A DNA stretch of 64,000 bases from Saccharomycopsis fibuligera x Saccharomycopsis cf. fibuligera (taxonomy: Eukaryota; Ascomycota; Saccharomycetes; Ascoideales; Saccharomycopsidaceae). Within the stretch, counting starts at the first letter, position 1, and each line of letters starts with the position of its first letter. The translations under genes were made by a program, and so were the position numbers. Below, piece by piece: positions 45,541 through 55,889 of the stretch. The notes under the pieces were generated by a model that saw only the letters and a program-made list of their open reading frames with translations, made no database searches and was not told the DNA's origin. The stretch is from positions 4,389,501 to 4,453,500 of the forward strand of contig CP012809.1 in NCBI GenBank assembly GCA_001936135.1, in the 5' to 3' direction.

Positions 45541-46562
45541 TCTCTTTCGCGCCGTTAAGTTGAAAATTACTAGCAAAAAGTGAAGATCTAGCAGCTGGAG
45601 TAAACTTCATCAAACCAATACTTCAAGATGGGGCTTGCCTTCAAATATAAGGAACAATTTCTTGACACCAAAGTATAGTACGAATAACATGGAAATTAAA
45701 AATATTAATAGCAATGCTAAGTGGCGAGTAGGGGAATTATTGCGTCTGAACAACAAACGTAACTATCAACCTGAACTGTTCAACGGTAAATAATATTTTC
45801 ACCGTACAATAAAGCGGGCCGTGCTAACCAGAAGTGTCCAATATATATTCGGATACTATTCCAGGGATTACCTACCGTATAGTACGGGATCATGCTATTT
45901 TTTTTTTTTTAAATATCCAGCTATCAGATGCAGCTTGTTCTGCTCTCTTCGTTGCGTATTCTTTACTGTTTCCTTTTCTCGTTTTCCTAGTTTCCATGCT
46001 CCATGAAGACTGTTGGCGATGATTCATGCATGCTGCACGGCTTTCGTCTAATTGGCATGATTTTTCCTCCTTCTGTTCTTTTATGCAAAGACCACGCGCA
46101 AAAAGCTCCTTGGCTGTGGTACGCGTGCATAAATGCAAGATATAACTGCAAAACTTTGCCAATTTTAGACGTTTTTATTATATATTTCTTGGAAGTTGTC
46201 TAATAGTGATACTCCTTTTTATTATTATCATAAATATTTGGCATTGCTACTTTAATCTCTGAAATCCAATCATGATGACAACTAGTCATTGCGGCAAGGA
46301 TGCTAGTAACTAGTAAACCTGTAATCGTAAAAAAGTTACCCTAAGAGTATTAATAAAGAAGATATGAATGAAAAAAAAGTTATGAAAGAAGCCGGTTAGA
46401 TTTAGTAACATAAGTGGGTTACCATACCGGTATTCAAAAGATCCTACAGCGAAATCTCTAAACAGAATGTCTATTTTGCAGGAATATAACTAATTACGAG
46501 ACGTTTGAAAAACGTAAAGGATAAATAATCAAAATGGAGGCTGAAACCTAAACCATTCTTAG
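45541..46562. other. Intergenic region between a secreted-protein gene and YPP1
   Basis: 1022 bp, no credible gene. CCGTATAGTACGG at 45875-45887 is an inverted CCG/CGG pair with seven bases between, about 335 bp upstream of the 45540 start. Poly(T) at 45898-45910. The right part is the YPP1 3' flank. Confidence 0.45.
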
Positions 46563-49500
46563 TCAAAATGCTTTGTCAAAAAAATTTAAATCACGAGCAA
46601 GTTTGTTTTCCTGAATCTCAATTGTTCTCTCCAATGCTGCTTCATAATTTAATTCGTCATTAATTTTCAAGTAAATCTTATTCAAGCAGTCCCACACTTT
46701 TTCATTATTGAAATAGTAGTAATTGTTAACCAAGTTATGTTCAATTAACAGCTTAGCTCTCAAAATAGCCAAAAATTTATCATTCCCATTAACAAATACC
46801 AGTCTGGCGGTTTCGTTATTGATTCCGTGCTTGCTATCAAACGAACCCAGTAATTGCTGCGTAATAGTATCAACGTCAGATGCACTAACTTTGCCGTTAA
46901 TTTTACCATTGGCTTCTACTTCACTTCCGTAGCCGCTGCCGCCATCAAAACTTCCATCATCATCATCGTCATCATCGTCATCATCATCATCATCATCATC
47001 ACTAGTGTCACTGTATTCATCCCCAGCACCATCAAACTCAAGCTCATCTAAGTCATTGACCAATATATCGCCATTATCATTACCAAAATGACTTTCGAGT
47101 TCGCCTTTACCGGCTTCTTCATTAAGAATCAAACCAGCCAAACCAATGATAGCTTTGAAGTTTTCAGAAAATCGGAAATTTGAAGTTATGTGATTAGTGT
47201 TAAATATTTCTATTGATTTTTCATATTCGTTCAATGCGCATAATTTACGTTTCACGTAGCTTGCGCTCCCCACATTATTAACAGCTTCAAGTTCTGCTGA
47301 AGCTTGAAGCAATTTGGCAAATTGGTAAGTGGTGAACTCATTAGCGCTAAGCACATTTTCAGCTTCAATTATAGAGTATTCTGCTTCTTTGAGTAAGTTA
47401 ACATGTATGTACACGTTTGCGGCATAGAGCCATAGTTTTTGCAACAATTTGGCGGCAATAATCTTGCCTATAGAGTCAGAGTTATTATCAGAACTTGTAG
47501 CAGAGCGCTTATCTTTGATATTCAATGCTTTTATAGTGGTTCTTACACCCCTATGCTTTTTAAGCGAGTGAAATCTGAATAACTTGTGCCCTGCTATTTT
47601 GGAGTCAATAAGATCATCATTGATTGTAGATTTGTTTTGATGGTGACGACTCTTTGTTTTAACGTTTTTGCCGACTGTTTCTGCACCATAGTCAGTAGTA
47701 AAATCAGCAAATAAGTTATGAAATAGCTCAAAAAGTTCTGGTAATTTGGTTAATGCTTGATCGTAACCCATTTTTTTAGCAGTAATTTTGACTTCTGTAA
47801 GTTTTAACTCAACCAAGTCATTTTTCAATTCATCAATGGCCCCCAAATTACGTTCCACCCTAGCAACAAATAAATCGGTAGAGTTCCTCACAAAGACACT
47901 AGCTAGGTTCAGCACTTGTTGTGCCAAAGTCAAGCCAAAATCGGTCTTGGAAAAACCAGCGCTTTTAGAGCCAGGCAATGAGTTCCCTGCTTGTGGTTCC
48001 AAAGTAAATGATAAGTCAGAGTTGGATGTCTCAAGGCCGTAATCGCTATTGGCTAATATTATAAATAAATTCCAGCATTTCCAGTAATCAAATTTTTTGG
48101 CCAAAATTTTTTGGATAAGATATATGATTGTTTGATTAAACTTATCAAATTTGTAAAACTTCAACAAATAAGTGATGAAGTCAAAATAGTAGTTCAAATT
48201 ATTGAAATTATTTAATACTAAACACTTTTTGTAATAGTTTAGTAATTGAGATTTAGAACCAACATTTGCAATAAAGCGTTTAAAATAATTGTGGTTAACT
48301 TTCAAGAAAAACACTTTTTTGATAATAATTGCATGATATGCGTTAGAAAGTAGTAAATTCAAAATTTTACTTGAGGAAAGCTTGCTTTTTAAAAAATTTG
48401 TTTGGTTTACGTTCTGTATGTGTTTCAATTCTTGATCTTCTTGGTCTTCATTAACGTAAACTTTCAAGTCAATATTAGTTAAGTCTTGCACCTTTTTCAC
48501 AATCTCGAGTAATTTGCACTCAACCTCTGTCAATAAATTCAAGTTTTCCTGACTGAGTAAGCTATTGTAATTTTCTAAAGCTTTACGTTTTTCTGGCTCG
48601 ATGACTAGCGTACTTTTGTTTAAAACCGAATGATAAAAGCTTTGATTTCCATTCAAGTCAATATTCGCAACAATAAATTTTAAAAAAGTTGAATAAGTTT
48701 GCACTAATAGCAAACTATCCTCATCCAAAAGGGCATGAGTAATATTTTTCTTTTGTATTTTTAAAGTAAATTGATTATAGAAAGTGATAAAGTTATTGAA
48801 ATTTGCAATTACCTCCACAATAAAGTTATAGCGCGCCTCTAAATTGGTATCAGATGGAATTTGCTTGTTGAACTGCAAAATCTTCAAAAATATCAAACTG
48901 TTGGAAATTTTGATGGATTGATATGTTTTACTTAATGAAAAGTCCACCAACTTGTCCAAAGCAGTCAAATCAAACAAAACATTGTCGTTAAAAGCGGTGA
49001 ATCTTGAATCATAGTATGAAGGTTGAACAATGCTTTCCTTGATTGAACCAACCAAGACATAAATTAATGTTTCAAGAGAGTAATTAGATTCATTTGACAA
49101 AGGAAATTTCAAGTTTTTGCTTTTGTATATATTCTCATTCAAATAATTATTGAAATATTGTTGAAAAGTTGCTTTAAAGTCTGCACTGAGGTATTTGGTA
49201 AAGTTAAGATAATAATAGTTGGCCATGACAATTAGAATCAAGCTATTTTCGGCCAACCTTGAGCGCAACAATTCAAACGTGAGAAGTTGCCCTTGCTCTT
49301 TATTATCTCCAGCCTTGAACAAAAGTTTGAAATAACTGTTATACAAGACATTTAGCCAGTATCTGCCCTGTATATTTGACACCGATGGTACATTTAGCAA
49401 CTGGCTAATGAAGAAATATTCAACAGTTTTCGTATCTTTTGTGAGTAGTGTTAACAACACTGCTTTCTTGATCGCACAATATTGATAATAGTTAGTAACC

Positions 49501-49952
49501 ACACTGGCATTAGTCTCCATATTGTTACTTTGCAAGTCAGTTAGTTTTGCCAAGTCAATGTTAACTTTATTCAATGCGTTGATTGCATTTTTAGAATCGT
49601 TGATTAAAAGATACAAATGACCAAGCAATAAGTTTGCAGTAATGAACTCGTACTCATTTAATCCCCCAGTCTCAGTTATAAGCTGAGTTGTCGCTTGAAT
49701 CAATTGCAAAAGGCGAGAATAGGCCGAGCTGGAAGTTTGTAATGGTGAGACGACATTAGAACCAACAATAGTCTCCAAAGTATCATTGAGGGCAAATAAG
49801 TTATATAAGGCCGATTCCTTGTCAATGATATTCAACAAGTAGTAGTTTGAAGAGTATGATGAGAAGGAGCCGCCATAGTACAGAAGTAGCAATAAGTGGA
49901 GATCACTTTGGCTATAAGCGCCTTTATTGATCTCCGCCAATGTTGCCGCCAT
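46563..49952 (-). CDS. YPP1: Ypp1, scaffold of the plasma-membrane PI4-kinase complex (TTC7-like)
   Basis: The 1129-residue product is longer than S. cerevisiae Ypp1 (about 817). Matches lie mostly in the C-terminal half: KLPELFELFHNLFADF, LLQKLWLYAANVYIHVNLLKEAEYSI, a TPR-like pair of helices; ARLVFVNGNDKFLAILRAKL; and VWDCLNKIY near the end. Ypp1 joins Stt4 and Efr3 at the plasma membrane to make PI4P and is also linked to endocytic cargo. The extra length comes from a longer N-terminal helical part and a very acidic insertion with an Asp run (about residues 984-1000, + strand 46952-47000). ATG 49952 is the first in frame. A CACGTGAC motif lies 231 bp upstream (50183). Confidence 0.85.
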   Translation of the reverse strand: MAATLAEINKGAYSQSDLHLLLLLYYGGSFSSYSSNYYLLNIIDKESALYNLFALNDTLETIVGSNVVSPLQTSSSAYSRLLQLIQATTQLITETGGLNEYEFITANLLLGHLYLLINDSKNAINALNKVNIDLAKLTDLQSNNMETNASVVTNYYQYCAIKKAVLLTLLTKDTKTVEYFFISQLLNVPSVSNIQGRYWLNVLYNSYFKLLFKAGDNKEQGQLLTFELLRSRLAENSLILIVMANYYYLNFTKYLSADFKATFQQYFNNYLNENIYKSKNLKFPLSNESNYSLETLIYVLVGSIKESIVQPSYYDSRFTAFNDNVLFDLTALDKLVDFSLSKTYQSIKISNSLIFLKILQFNKQIPSDTNLEARYNFIVEVIANFNNFITFYNQFTLKIQKKNITHALLDEDSLLLVQTYSTFLKFIVANIDLNGNQSFYHSVLNKSTLVIEPEKRKALENYNSLLSQENLNLLTEVECKLLEIVKKVQDLTNIDLKVYVNEDQEDQELKHIQNVNQTNFLKSKLSSSKILNLLLSNAYHAIIIKKVFFLKVNHNYFKRFIANVGSKSQLLNYYKKCLVLNNFNNLNYYFDFITYLLKFYKFDKFNQTIIYLIQKILAKKFDYWKCWNLFIILANSDYGLETSNSDLSFTLEPQAGNSLPGSKSAGFSKTDFGLTLAQQVLNLASVFVRNSTDLFVARVERNLGAIDELKNDLVELKLTEVKITAKKMGYDQALTKLPELFELFHNLFADFTTDYGAETVGKNVKTKSRHHQNKSTINDDLIDSKIAGHKLFRFHSLKKHRGVRTTIKALNIKDKRSATSSDNNSDSIGKIIAAKLLQKLWLYAANVYIHVNLLKEAEYSIIEAENVLSANEFTTYQFAKLLQASAELEAVNNVGSASYVKRKLCALNEYEKSIEIFNTNHITSNFRFSENFKAIIGLAGLILNEEAGKGELESHFGNDNGDILVNDLDELEFDGAGDEYSDTSDDDDDDDDDDDDDDDGSFDGGSGYGSEVEANGKINGKVSASDVDTITQQLLGSFDSKHGINNETARLVFVNGNDKFLAILRAKLLIEHNLVNNYYYFNNEKVWDCLNKIYLKINDELNYEAALERTIEIQENKLARDLNFFDKAF

Positions 49953-51955
49953 TCTTTGATAGTGCCAAATAAATCACAACTACTATACGTGGATTGTTGC
50001 AGTTGAAGTTTCGGCAAACACGAGAGAGTAATTAAGCTTGTATCCTTAAGCTAATCTCTCAAGCCAAGACCAATATCAACCAGGTTCTCTCTGTATTTTA
50101 ATTATTTGGCTGTTTTTCGGATTCGTTTATTTTTGCTGAGCTTGCAACATCGCTGCACCACGACCGGTAAGCGCAAAAATCGCACGTGACACAGAGTTTG
50201 CAGATGGGCCCAACATGAGCTAATATATAAAGCCTAGACAAAAAGTTTCAACTTGAAATGATTGATGTCAAGGAATAAAGGCAGACAAACAATTCTTTTA
50301 TTTTTTAAAAAGGGATTGAAATCATGCTTTTTTTGTTTTAATGTTTGGTAATGCTGAAACTAACATAATCTAGGAACGAATGCAAACAAAAATTGGGAAC
50401 AGAATAGCTACTAAAATTAACCAGAAAACCAGAAACCCAAAGAAAAAGTAAAGTAGGCGAATGGTAACTAACAAGAGGTATACTCAAGGATGTCATAGAG
50501 CACACGAGTCTAACCAACAATCATGAATCATCAACTTGCATAATCGACCCAACATGGGGTCAAATGTGTTAATATCTCTCACATCATCCTCAAAAGTTTA
50601 TATTAGCTATAGCAATGAATAAGTCAACAGTCAAACTCAGTAGACGAATTATTCCGACTGTTCCTTCATGGGGCATATTTGTATTGGTGCTGAATATTAG
50701 TCTTTTTATATCACTTAATTCCTCATCTATGCCACATATGGCTGCATTGCGGTTATTTGACTTGTGCGGTTTGGTTGACTTCTTGAGTATAGTACTCATT
50801 TTCTGCATTGAATCATATATTGTGCTTATTCCGGTTGTTATTTATAATTGTTGTTCTCTTTTGTCTGTAGTAGGAAATCACTGGCATTGCTGTTGAAGGC
50901 CGGTATTTCATTTCAATTTGCAGATACCTAGGGTCCAACACTTGGCAAGAGGAAGCTCCAAAATCGTCATTGCTTCCGCATTCCGCAAGAAAATCGCTGG
51001 AGTCATATAAACCAGCAACATGTACTATCCACCGAATTTTGAGGGGAAATTATGATTGAGATAAAAAAAGCTGTTTATAAATAATATGATAAATTTATTA
51101 GGATTTATATGATTAGTTTCTATGCTAACTCAACCTATCCATTCTCCTTGGTTCGGCAATTACTCAAATACTGTACGATCAATTTGGGGCAAGGGGCTCC
51201 GCATAACATATTGCTTAGCAGTCTTTTATAATTCATAACTTCCCATTTAATTTTTAGAAAAATCAATTACAAATTTTTTCTTTTTGCTGTTCCCACCAAT
51301 GCCAATACCATGTAAAGATTTAATGTCGACCGAAAAAAAGCGCAGAAAAATGACAAAACCGCATTCCTGCTGTGGCCCGCTGCACCAGTGCCACATCGCC
51401 AACAGAATGGCGTGTCGCCTGGTTTTCTGATCTACTAAAATTCAAGACAGTGAAGCAACGCCCAGTGTTTTTGTTTGAAAGGAAACATCTCGACAGCAAC
51501 AGCAACGAAAGAAAAAAAAACTGCATTTGTTCTTTGACAATCAATTAAAAGTAATAATACTTTTATCTGTTGGGCTGGTTAATCTAAAAAGATTTACGTG
51601 CCTGTGGACTATTGAGAGAAAGACGGAGCAGGCTACTTCTAGCGGATGCAGAACTGAATTATAGCGCAAAATTCCTGGAGAATGGAACGCTGGGCATCGA
51701 TGGATAAAAACGCCCTACCGCTAGCTCGCCAGTATATAAATGATCAAGTATCCACCATGTAATTCAAATTCCTTGCTTTTTTCGGGTGAATATAATGTCT
51801 TATTGTTTCTTTGTGGTTACGAAGCTACTAACAAATGCCTTGTATATGTTCACACCGGGCAATAAGAACTCAACATCAAACAAGCATATTTTCCAAGCCG
51901 TCCAAAATTTAACTGGCCATTATTAAATTATAAAGACGGAAAACATAAAAGCACA
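49953..51955. other. 2 kb divergent intergenic region, YPP1 / secreted-protein gene
   Basis: CACGTG at 50183-50188 (as GCACGTGAC, a good Cbf1-type site) belongs to the YPP1 side. A weak membrane-protein frame at 50615-50896 is listed separately. TATATAAA at 51733-51740 is the likely TATA box of the 51956 gene. Nothing else recognised. Confidence 0.5.
50615..50896 (+). CDS. Doubtful small membrane protein
   Basis: A 93-codon ATG frame with a basic N-terminus (MNKSTVKLSRR) and two or three hydrophobic runs (WGIFVLVLNISLFISL; LVDFLSIVLIFCIE then IVLIPVVIYNCCSLL). There is no homology I recognise, it contains a CTG codon (which real genes here avoid), and AT-rich random frames often look hydrophobic. 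Kept only because of the ATG, length and charge pattern. Confidence 0.2.
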   Translation: MNKSTVKLSRRIIPTVPSWGIFVLVLNISLFISLNSSSMPHMAALRLFDLCGLVDFLSIVLIFCIESYIVLIPVVIYNCCSLLSVVGNHWHCC

Positions 51956-52666
51956 ATGAAGGGAAATTTTGTACTTTTTCTTCTCTTGGCCATTCTATCT
52001 CTTACAAACGCTCAAGTGCTTCCCTTGAATCCAGCATCGAATCAATCGCAACATGAGAAGACCGGCCATAAAGAGAAACCAAAATCATCTTCAATCTCCG
52101 AAACCCAGTCTCAACCAATTTTGAAACTTTTTAAAAGAGTGAATATGGACAACGTGATGGGATATGCCAACTTAGCAAGCACTGGCCTCATGATTGCAAG
52201 TTCAGCCACTAGTTTATTAGACTACTTCAAGCTGAGAAGAGAAGCTTCTAAACAGAAAGCAGCAGCTTCTTCCGCTGCTGCTGCTGCTGCTGCCGCAGCA
52301 GCCAAAACCCAAGCTGCCGCAAACGCTGCCGCAAAGGCAGCTGCTACTCAGGTTGCAGCACAACCAAAGACCATTGCTCAAACTGTTAGTCAGCAGACAA
52401 CTAGTGAAGCAGTAACTCATCAGCAAACTATTGCAACCATGGCTACAATACTTACGACTCCAGCACGAACCATTAATGTTCCAACAGCAACCACGGGAGT
52501 GGGCTCAAACCAAGCACAGCAACCAGTCTCTCCACAGGCGCATCACGTCACAATGACAATTTACCCATCAGCTGTGAGCGAAACTGAGGCAGCTAACCTT
52601 GCTAAAACGTCAGAAAGTTCTGCTAATGATAATAATGCAGCCACCAAAGTAGCAGCATACCAATGA
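51956..52666 (+). CDS. Secreted Ala/Gln/Thr-rich protein with a Kex2-type site before a hydrophobic helix
   Basis: The 236-residue product has a signal peptide (MKGNFVLFLLLAILSLTNA), a Ser/Lys/Gln-rich spacer, then LFKR (about 60), a hydrophobic segment (YANLASTGLMIASSATSLLD) ending YFKLRREASK, and a long Ala-rich then Thr/Gln-rich tail with TMTIYPSA. The poly-Ala run is coded by mixed GCT/GCA/GCC codons. No GPI signal or known domain. It is the plus-strand member of the group of secreted proteins at 42185, 43515 and 44848. TATATAAA lies about 216 bp upstream. Function unknown. Confidence 0.8.
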   Translation: MKGNFVLFLLLAILSLTNAQVLPLNPASNQSQHEKTGHKEKPKSSSISETQSQPILKLFKRVNMDNVMGYANLASTGLMIASSATSLLDYFKLRREASKQKAAASSAAAAAAAAAAKTQAAANAAAKAAATQVAAQPKTIAQTVSQQTTSEAVTHQQTIATMATILTTPARTINVPTATTGVGSNQAQQPVSPQAHHVTMTIYPSAVSETEAANLAKTSESSANDNNAATKVAAYQ

Positions 52667-52997
52667 AACATTCAAATATGTGCTTAATATAAGGTGTTTA
52701 GTTAGATAGCTTGATCTTTGTATTCTTTACTACGTCCTTTTTTTTTTTGATTTTTGTTTATTTCTTCTCTACTTATTTAAATTTCTCCTCGTCCTTAATG
52801 CATTTATATTTCAGTTCTTTCATTTAAAGCCCTTAGCGCAAACTTTCCAAAAATATGAGCTACATGCCAAAGTTTTATTTTTATTTTTTTTTATAAAAAA
52901 AAATTGAATATTATTGCTTAAATCAAGTAGTAAACTATAAACATGAAAAGTGCTGTATATACGTACCAGCTCAAAGAACAATGCAACAGAAAGGATT
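52667..52997. other. Convergent 3' flanks
   Basis: 331 bp of AT-rich sequence with a poly(T) run (52738-52748) and A/T runs near 52880-52905. No gene. Confidence 0.6.
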
Positions 52998-54710
52998 TCA
53001 AGCGGTAACAGTTTCAGTAGCCGGAACTGGCCCGACCTTGACATGAGAATGATTACCATGCTTTTCAACATGTATATCAAGCTTAGCTTTCTTATTCAGT
53101 TCCTCTTCCTTCCCATTATGCTCATGCTGATCTTCTTGCTCTTCCTCTTCATCAAAAATAATCCATTCCTCAAAACCGTCGTTGAAAGTCTTTTGCAATT
53201 TTTTATCCAACTTTAGCAAATTCTTCTCACCAGCAACAATCTTTTCAAATTCTTCATTTTCATCATCAGTAAGCAAACATTCATCAAGGGCTTTAGCGAG
53301 CGCCTTTTTGTTAATGTTGACGCCAATGAACACAATCTCATTACGTCTATCTCCATGCTTGCCTTGCATGTCTTGCTTGATCAACTTGGCAGCTTCTGAT
53401 GGTAAGTCATCAGTTCCAGTAACGCTAAACCATGGAATTCCGCCTCGTAAAGTCATCATGGTCCCTGCGGAAGACCATTCACCTCTCATTATGTATCTAG
53501 TGGCAAGCCAAAAAAACCCCTTGGATCTAAGCATTGGGCCAAAAATAGATTTTTTTTTGGTATCAATGATAGTCTTGTTTGCTTCGTCTTCATCAACATC
53601 CTCTTCAAGTTCATCCTCATTTTCGGATTCTAGTTCGTCATCATCTTTCTCAGATTCCTCTTCGTGCTCATGTTCTTCTTCACTTTCATGCTTCGTATCC
53701 TCAAGGTCATCAGAAAACCCGGCTTGTTCAATAATCACAAATTTATCATTAAGAAGCTCATATATCCTTTCAGGGTGAAATGGTTTTCTAGCACGGTATA
53801 CAAAATTAGAAATACCATACTCTTCAGTTTCTGGCTTAGGGGTTAACGACGTGCCATTTTTAGTTCCAAACCCTTCTCTAACAGTCATTTCATTGAGACT
53901 TTGCAACCAACCAGCAGAAGCAGACGATTTTTCAAAATCAAACAATCCAGTATTAATAACTTCTTTGATTGGTACTTGACAATAATTTGTCAAATGCACT
54001 TTGGCTACCGGATTCAAAGACTTAATGGTCTTCATTATTTTACTTTGTTGCTTTTTCTTAATAGTAGCTATTTTGTTAACAATAATAACATCAGCAAACT
54101 CAATTTGATCAACCATCAAATCAGTGATTGTTCTTTCGGCCTCACCTTGACCATTGTCTCCATACCTGTCAGCTAAAAAATCAGTGGTTTCAAAATTATC
54201 CAAGAAGTTTAAAGCATCAATAACCGTGACACAAGTATCAAGCTGACATAGCTTATGCAAGCCACCCTTGTCAACGATACTTTTTACGGTCTGTTGTTCT
54301 TCTTTGGACAATGTGCCTTCTGATTGAAGAAGCATTTCGGAGAACTCAGTGGTGAAAGTTTCAGCAACTTGCATAGGTTCAGAAATACCCGTACTTTCAA
54401 TGACAATGTATTGAAACTCTCCTGATGTCGCCAAACTGCAAAGCTCTTCGAGTAAATCTCCTCTCAAAGTACAGCATATACATCCATTTTGTAGCTGAAT
54501 GAGTTTTTCCTCCTTTTGAGTGACTTTGTGGTTTTGAATCAATGCAGCATCAATGTTTAGTTGCGAGATATCGTTAATGATGACGGCAATCTTGTAGCCA
54601 TGCTCAGTGGTTAAAATTCTCTCTAGCAATGTGGTTTTACCAGAACCCAAAAATCCTGATAAAAGTGTAATAGGAATAGGATTTTTAGGTAATGTGTTTT
54701 TAGCAACCAT
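52998..54710 (-). CDS. COG0523/CobW-family GTPase, probable metal chaperone
   Basis: The 570-residue product has a Walker A GFLGSGKTTLLERIL (about 20-30), the family CxCC metal-binding motif in NGCICCTLRGDLLEEL (about 76), ESTGISEP, and the CobW_C domain (FVYRARKPFHPERI to EIVFIGVN). It is longer than S. cerevisiae Zng1/Ynr029c and belongs to the long bacterial YciC-like class, which delivers zinc under shortage. Oddities: the G4 motif NKxD reads NKIA, and a His/Asp/Glu-rich insertion (about 340-385, EEEHEHEEESEKDDDE) plus His pairs near the C-terminus could bind metal. No ZRE-like ACCTTNAAGGT was seen upstream. The metal served is inferred, not shown. Confidence 0.85.
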   Translation of the reverse strand: MVAKNTLPKNPIPITLLSGFLGSGKTTLLERILTTEHGYKIAVIINDISQLNIDAALIQNHKVTQKEEKLIQLQNGCICCTLRGDLLEELCSLATSGEFQYIVIESTGISEPMQVAETFTTEFSEMLLQSEGTLSKEEQQTVKSIVDKGGLHKLCQLDTCVTVIDALNFLDNFETTDFLADRYGDNGQGEAERTITDLMVDQIEFADVIIVNKIATIKKKQQSKIMKTIKSLNPVAKVHLTNYCQVPIKEVINTGLFDFEKSSASAGWLQSLNEMTVREGFGTKNGTSLTPKPETEEYGISNFVYRARKPFHPERIYELLNDKFVIIEQAGFSDDLEDTKHESEEEHEHEEESEKDDDELESENEDELEEDVDEDEANKTIIDTKKKSIFGPMLRSKGFFWLATRYIMRGEWSSAGTMMTLRGGIPWFSVTGTDDLPSEAAKLIKQDMQGKHGDRRNEIVFIGVNINKKALAKALDECLLTDDENEEFEKIVAGEKNLLKLDKKLQKTFNDGFEEWIIFDEEEEQEDQHEHNGKEEELNKKAKLDIHVEKHGNHSHVKVGPVPATETVTA

Positions 54711-55889
54711 GATGGAAAAACTGTAGAGTGCTTTTAGTTTTGATTAAATCAATAGTTTGGAACTGTCTATGGAATTTGTTATAGCTAAAAGTTTAACAGA
54801 ACAAGCTGAAAAGTTTGAAGCATTTGGGGCAGCTTATATACCAGTTTGGCAGCATATGGGATATTTAACCCTTATGGTTATGACAAAGGTTGCCAACAAT
54901 TAAGCACTATTTCCTATATTTTATCGACAAAATTATATAAATAGACGTTTTTCCCTGTAACAACTCTTCATAGGCTGTTAATGACAACAATATTCTAAAC
55001 TATTGATGTGTAGCTCATAATTATGAATTACTCACCTAAACCTTACTCACTTGGTTTCACTAAACTTGACTTCTAAAAGGCCAGTGTATGCAATTTTCTA
55101 CGGTATTGGTTATATACCTTCATGTTGAAAAACAAAGCATGCATATGCCATATTTAGGATGACTGATAGCAGTTTCCTCATTGGCTGAGAACTGAGACAG
55201 CAAAATATACTTTGGTGGTTGCAAATCGGCATGCTATGAGTGGCTACAAAACCAGCACAGTAGTTTTTTTTTTTTTTTTGTTTCTTTTTTGTAACCTTTT
55301 CTGTTTCGTTGCACTTTATAGACTAATAAGTTAAAATTGGGGCAGCCCCACAGTGACTGCATCTATACTAAAGCGTTGTTATTTTCCCTTATGTTTTGAG
55401 ATCTTTTCATTGGCTGAATTTACGAGCTTATTATTGCAACCTGAGATTGCAAACATTTGCTCTCATGCATGATGGAAGTATTTCATCATATTTTGTAAAT
55501 CACGAGAGTGTTCTGCCCTAACACTCTCTAATTAGAAGACTAATTTTCTTCCTTCAACAATATTTTCTCAAATTTTATCAGACTTCGTTTTGCAATTACA
55601 TCTGGAAACCCTGACAACTGGTTACTGACTACTGGCCATGATGGTTTAATCTACAATACAGAGAGCGTTCCTAGCATCTGCGCGGTTGTGGAGCCCCGAC
55701 GGCTGTAGAAAACAAATCTTAAATTTTCTAATGTCTGCCAACAATTACAGTGCATCTCCACTCCAACAACGCTGAATCATTAAACTGACAGCCATTTTGC
55801 TGCACGTAACTGCCCCAATTTTACAATAGAACTGTCCAAGGCAGCATTATATATCTCCAGTATATATAATTGAAGAAAAAAAACAAACC
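54711..55889. promoter_or_regulatory. Divergent region, COG0523 gene / MMM1
   Basis: 1.2 kb of AT-rich sequence with a poly(T) run near 55265-55279 and TATATATAA near 55862-55870, 20 bp before the MMM1 ATG. No gene or clear operator recognised. Confidence 0.4.

Noticed and set aside
54711-55889. Zinc-response element upstream of the COG0523 gene
   Set aside because: No ACCTTNAAGGT-like sequence seen by eye on either strand.
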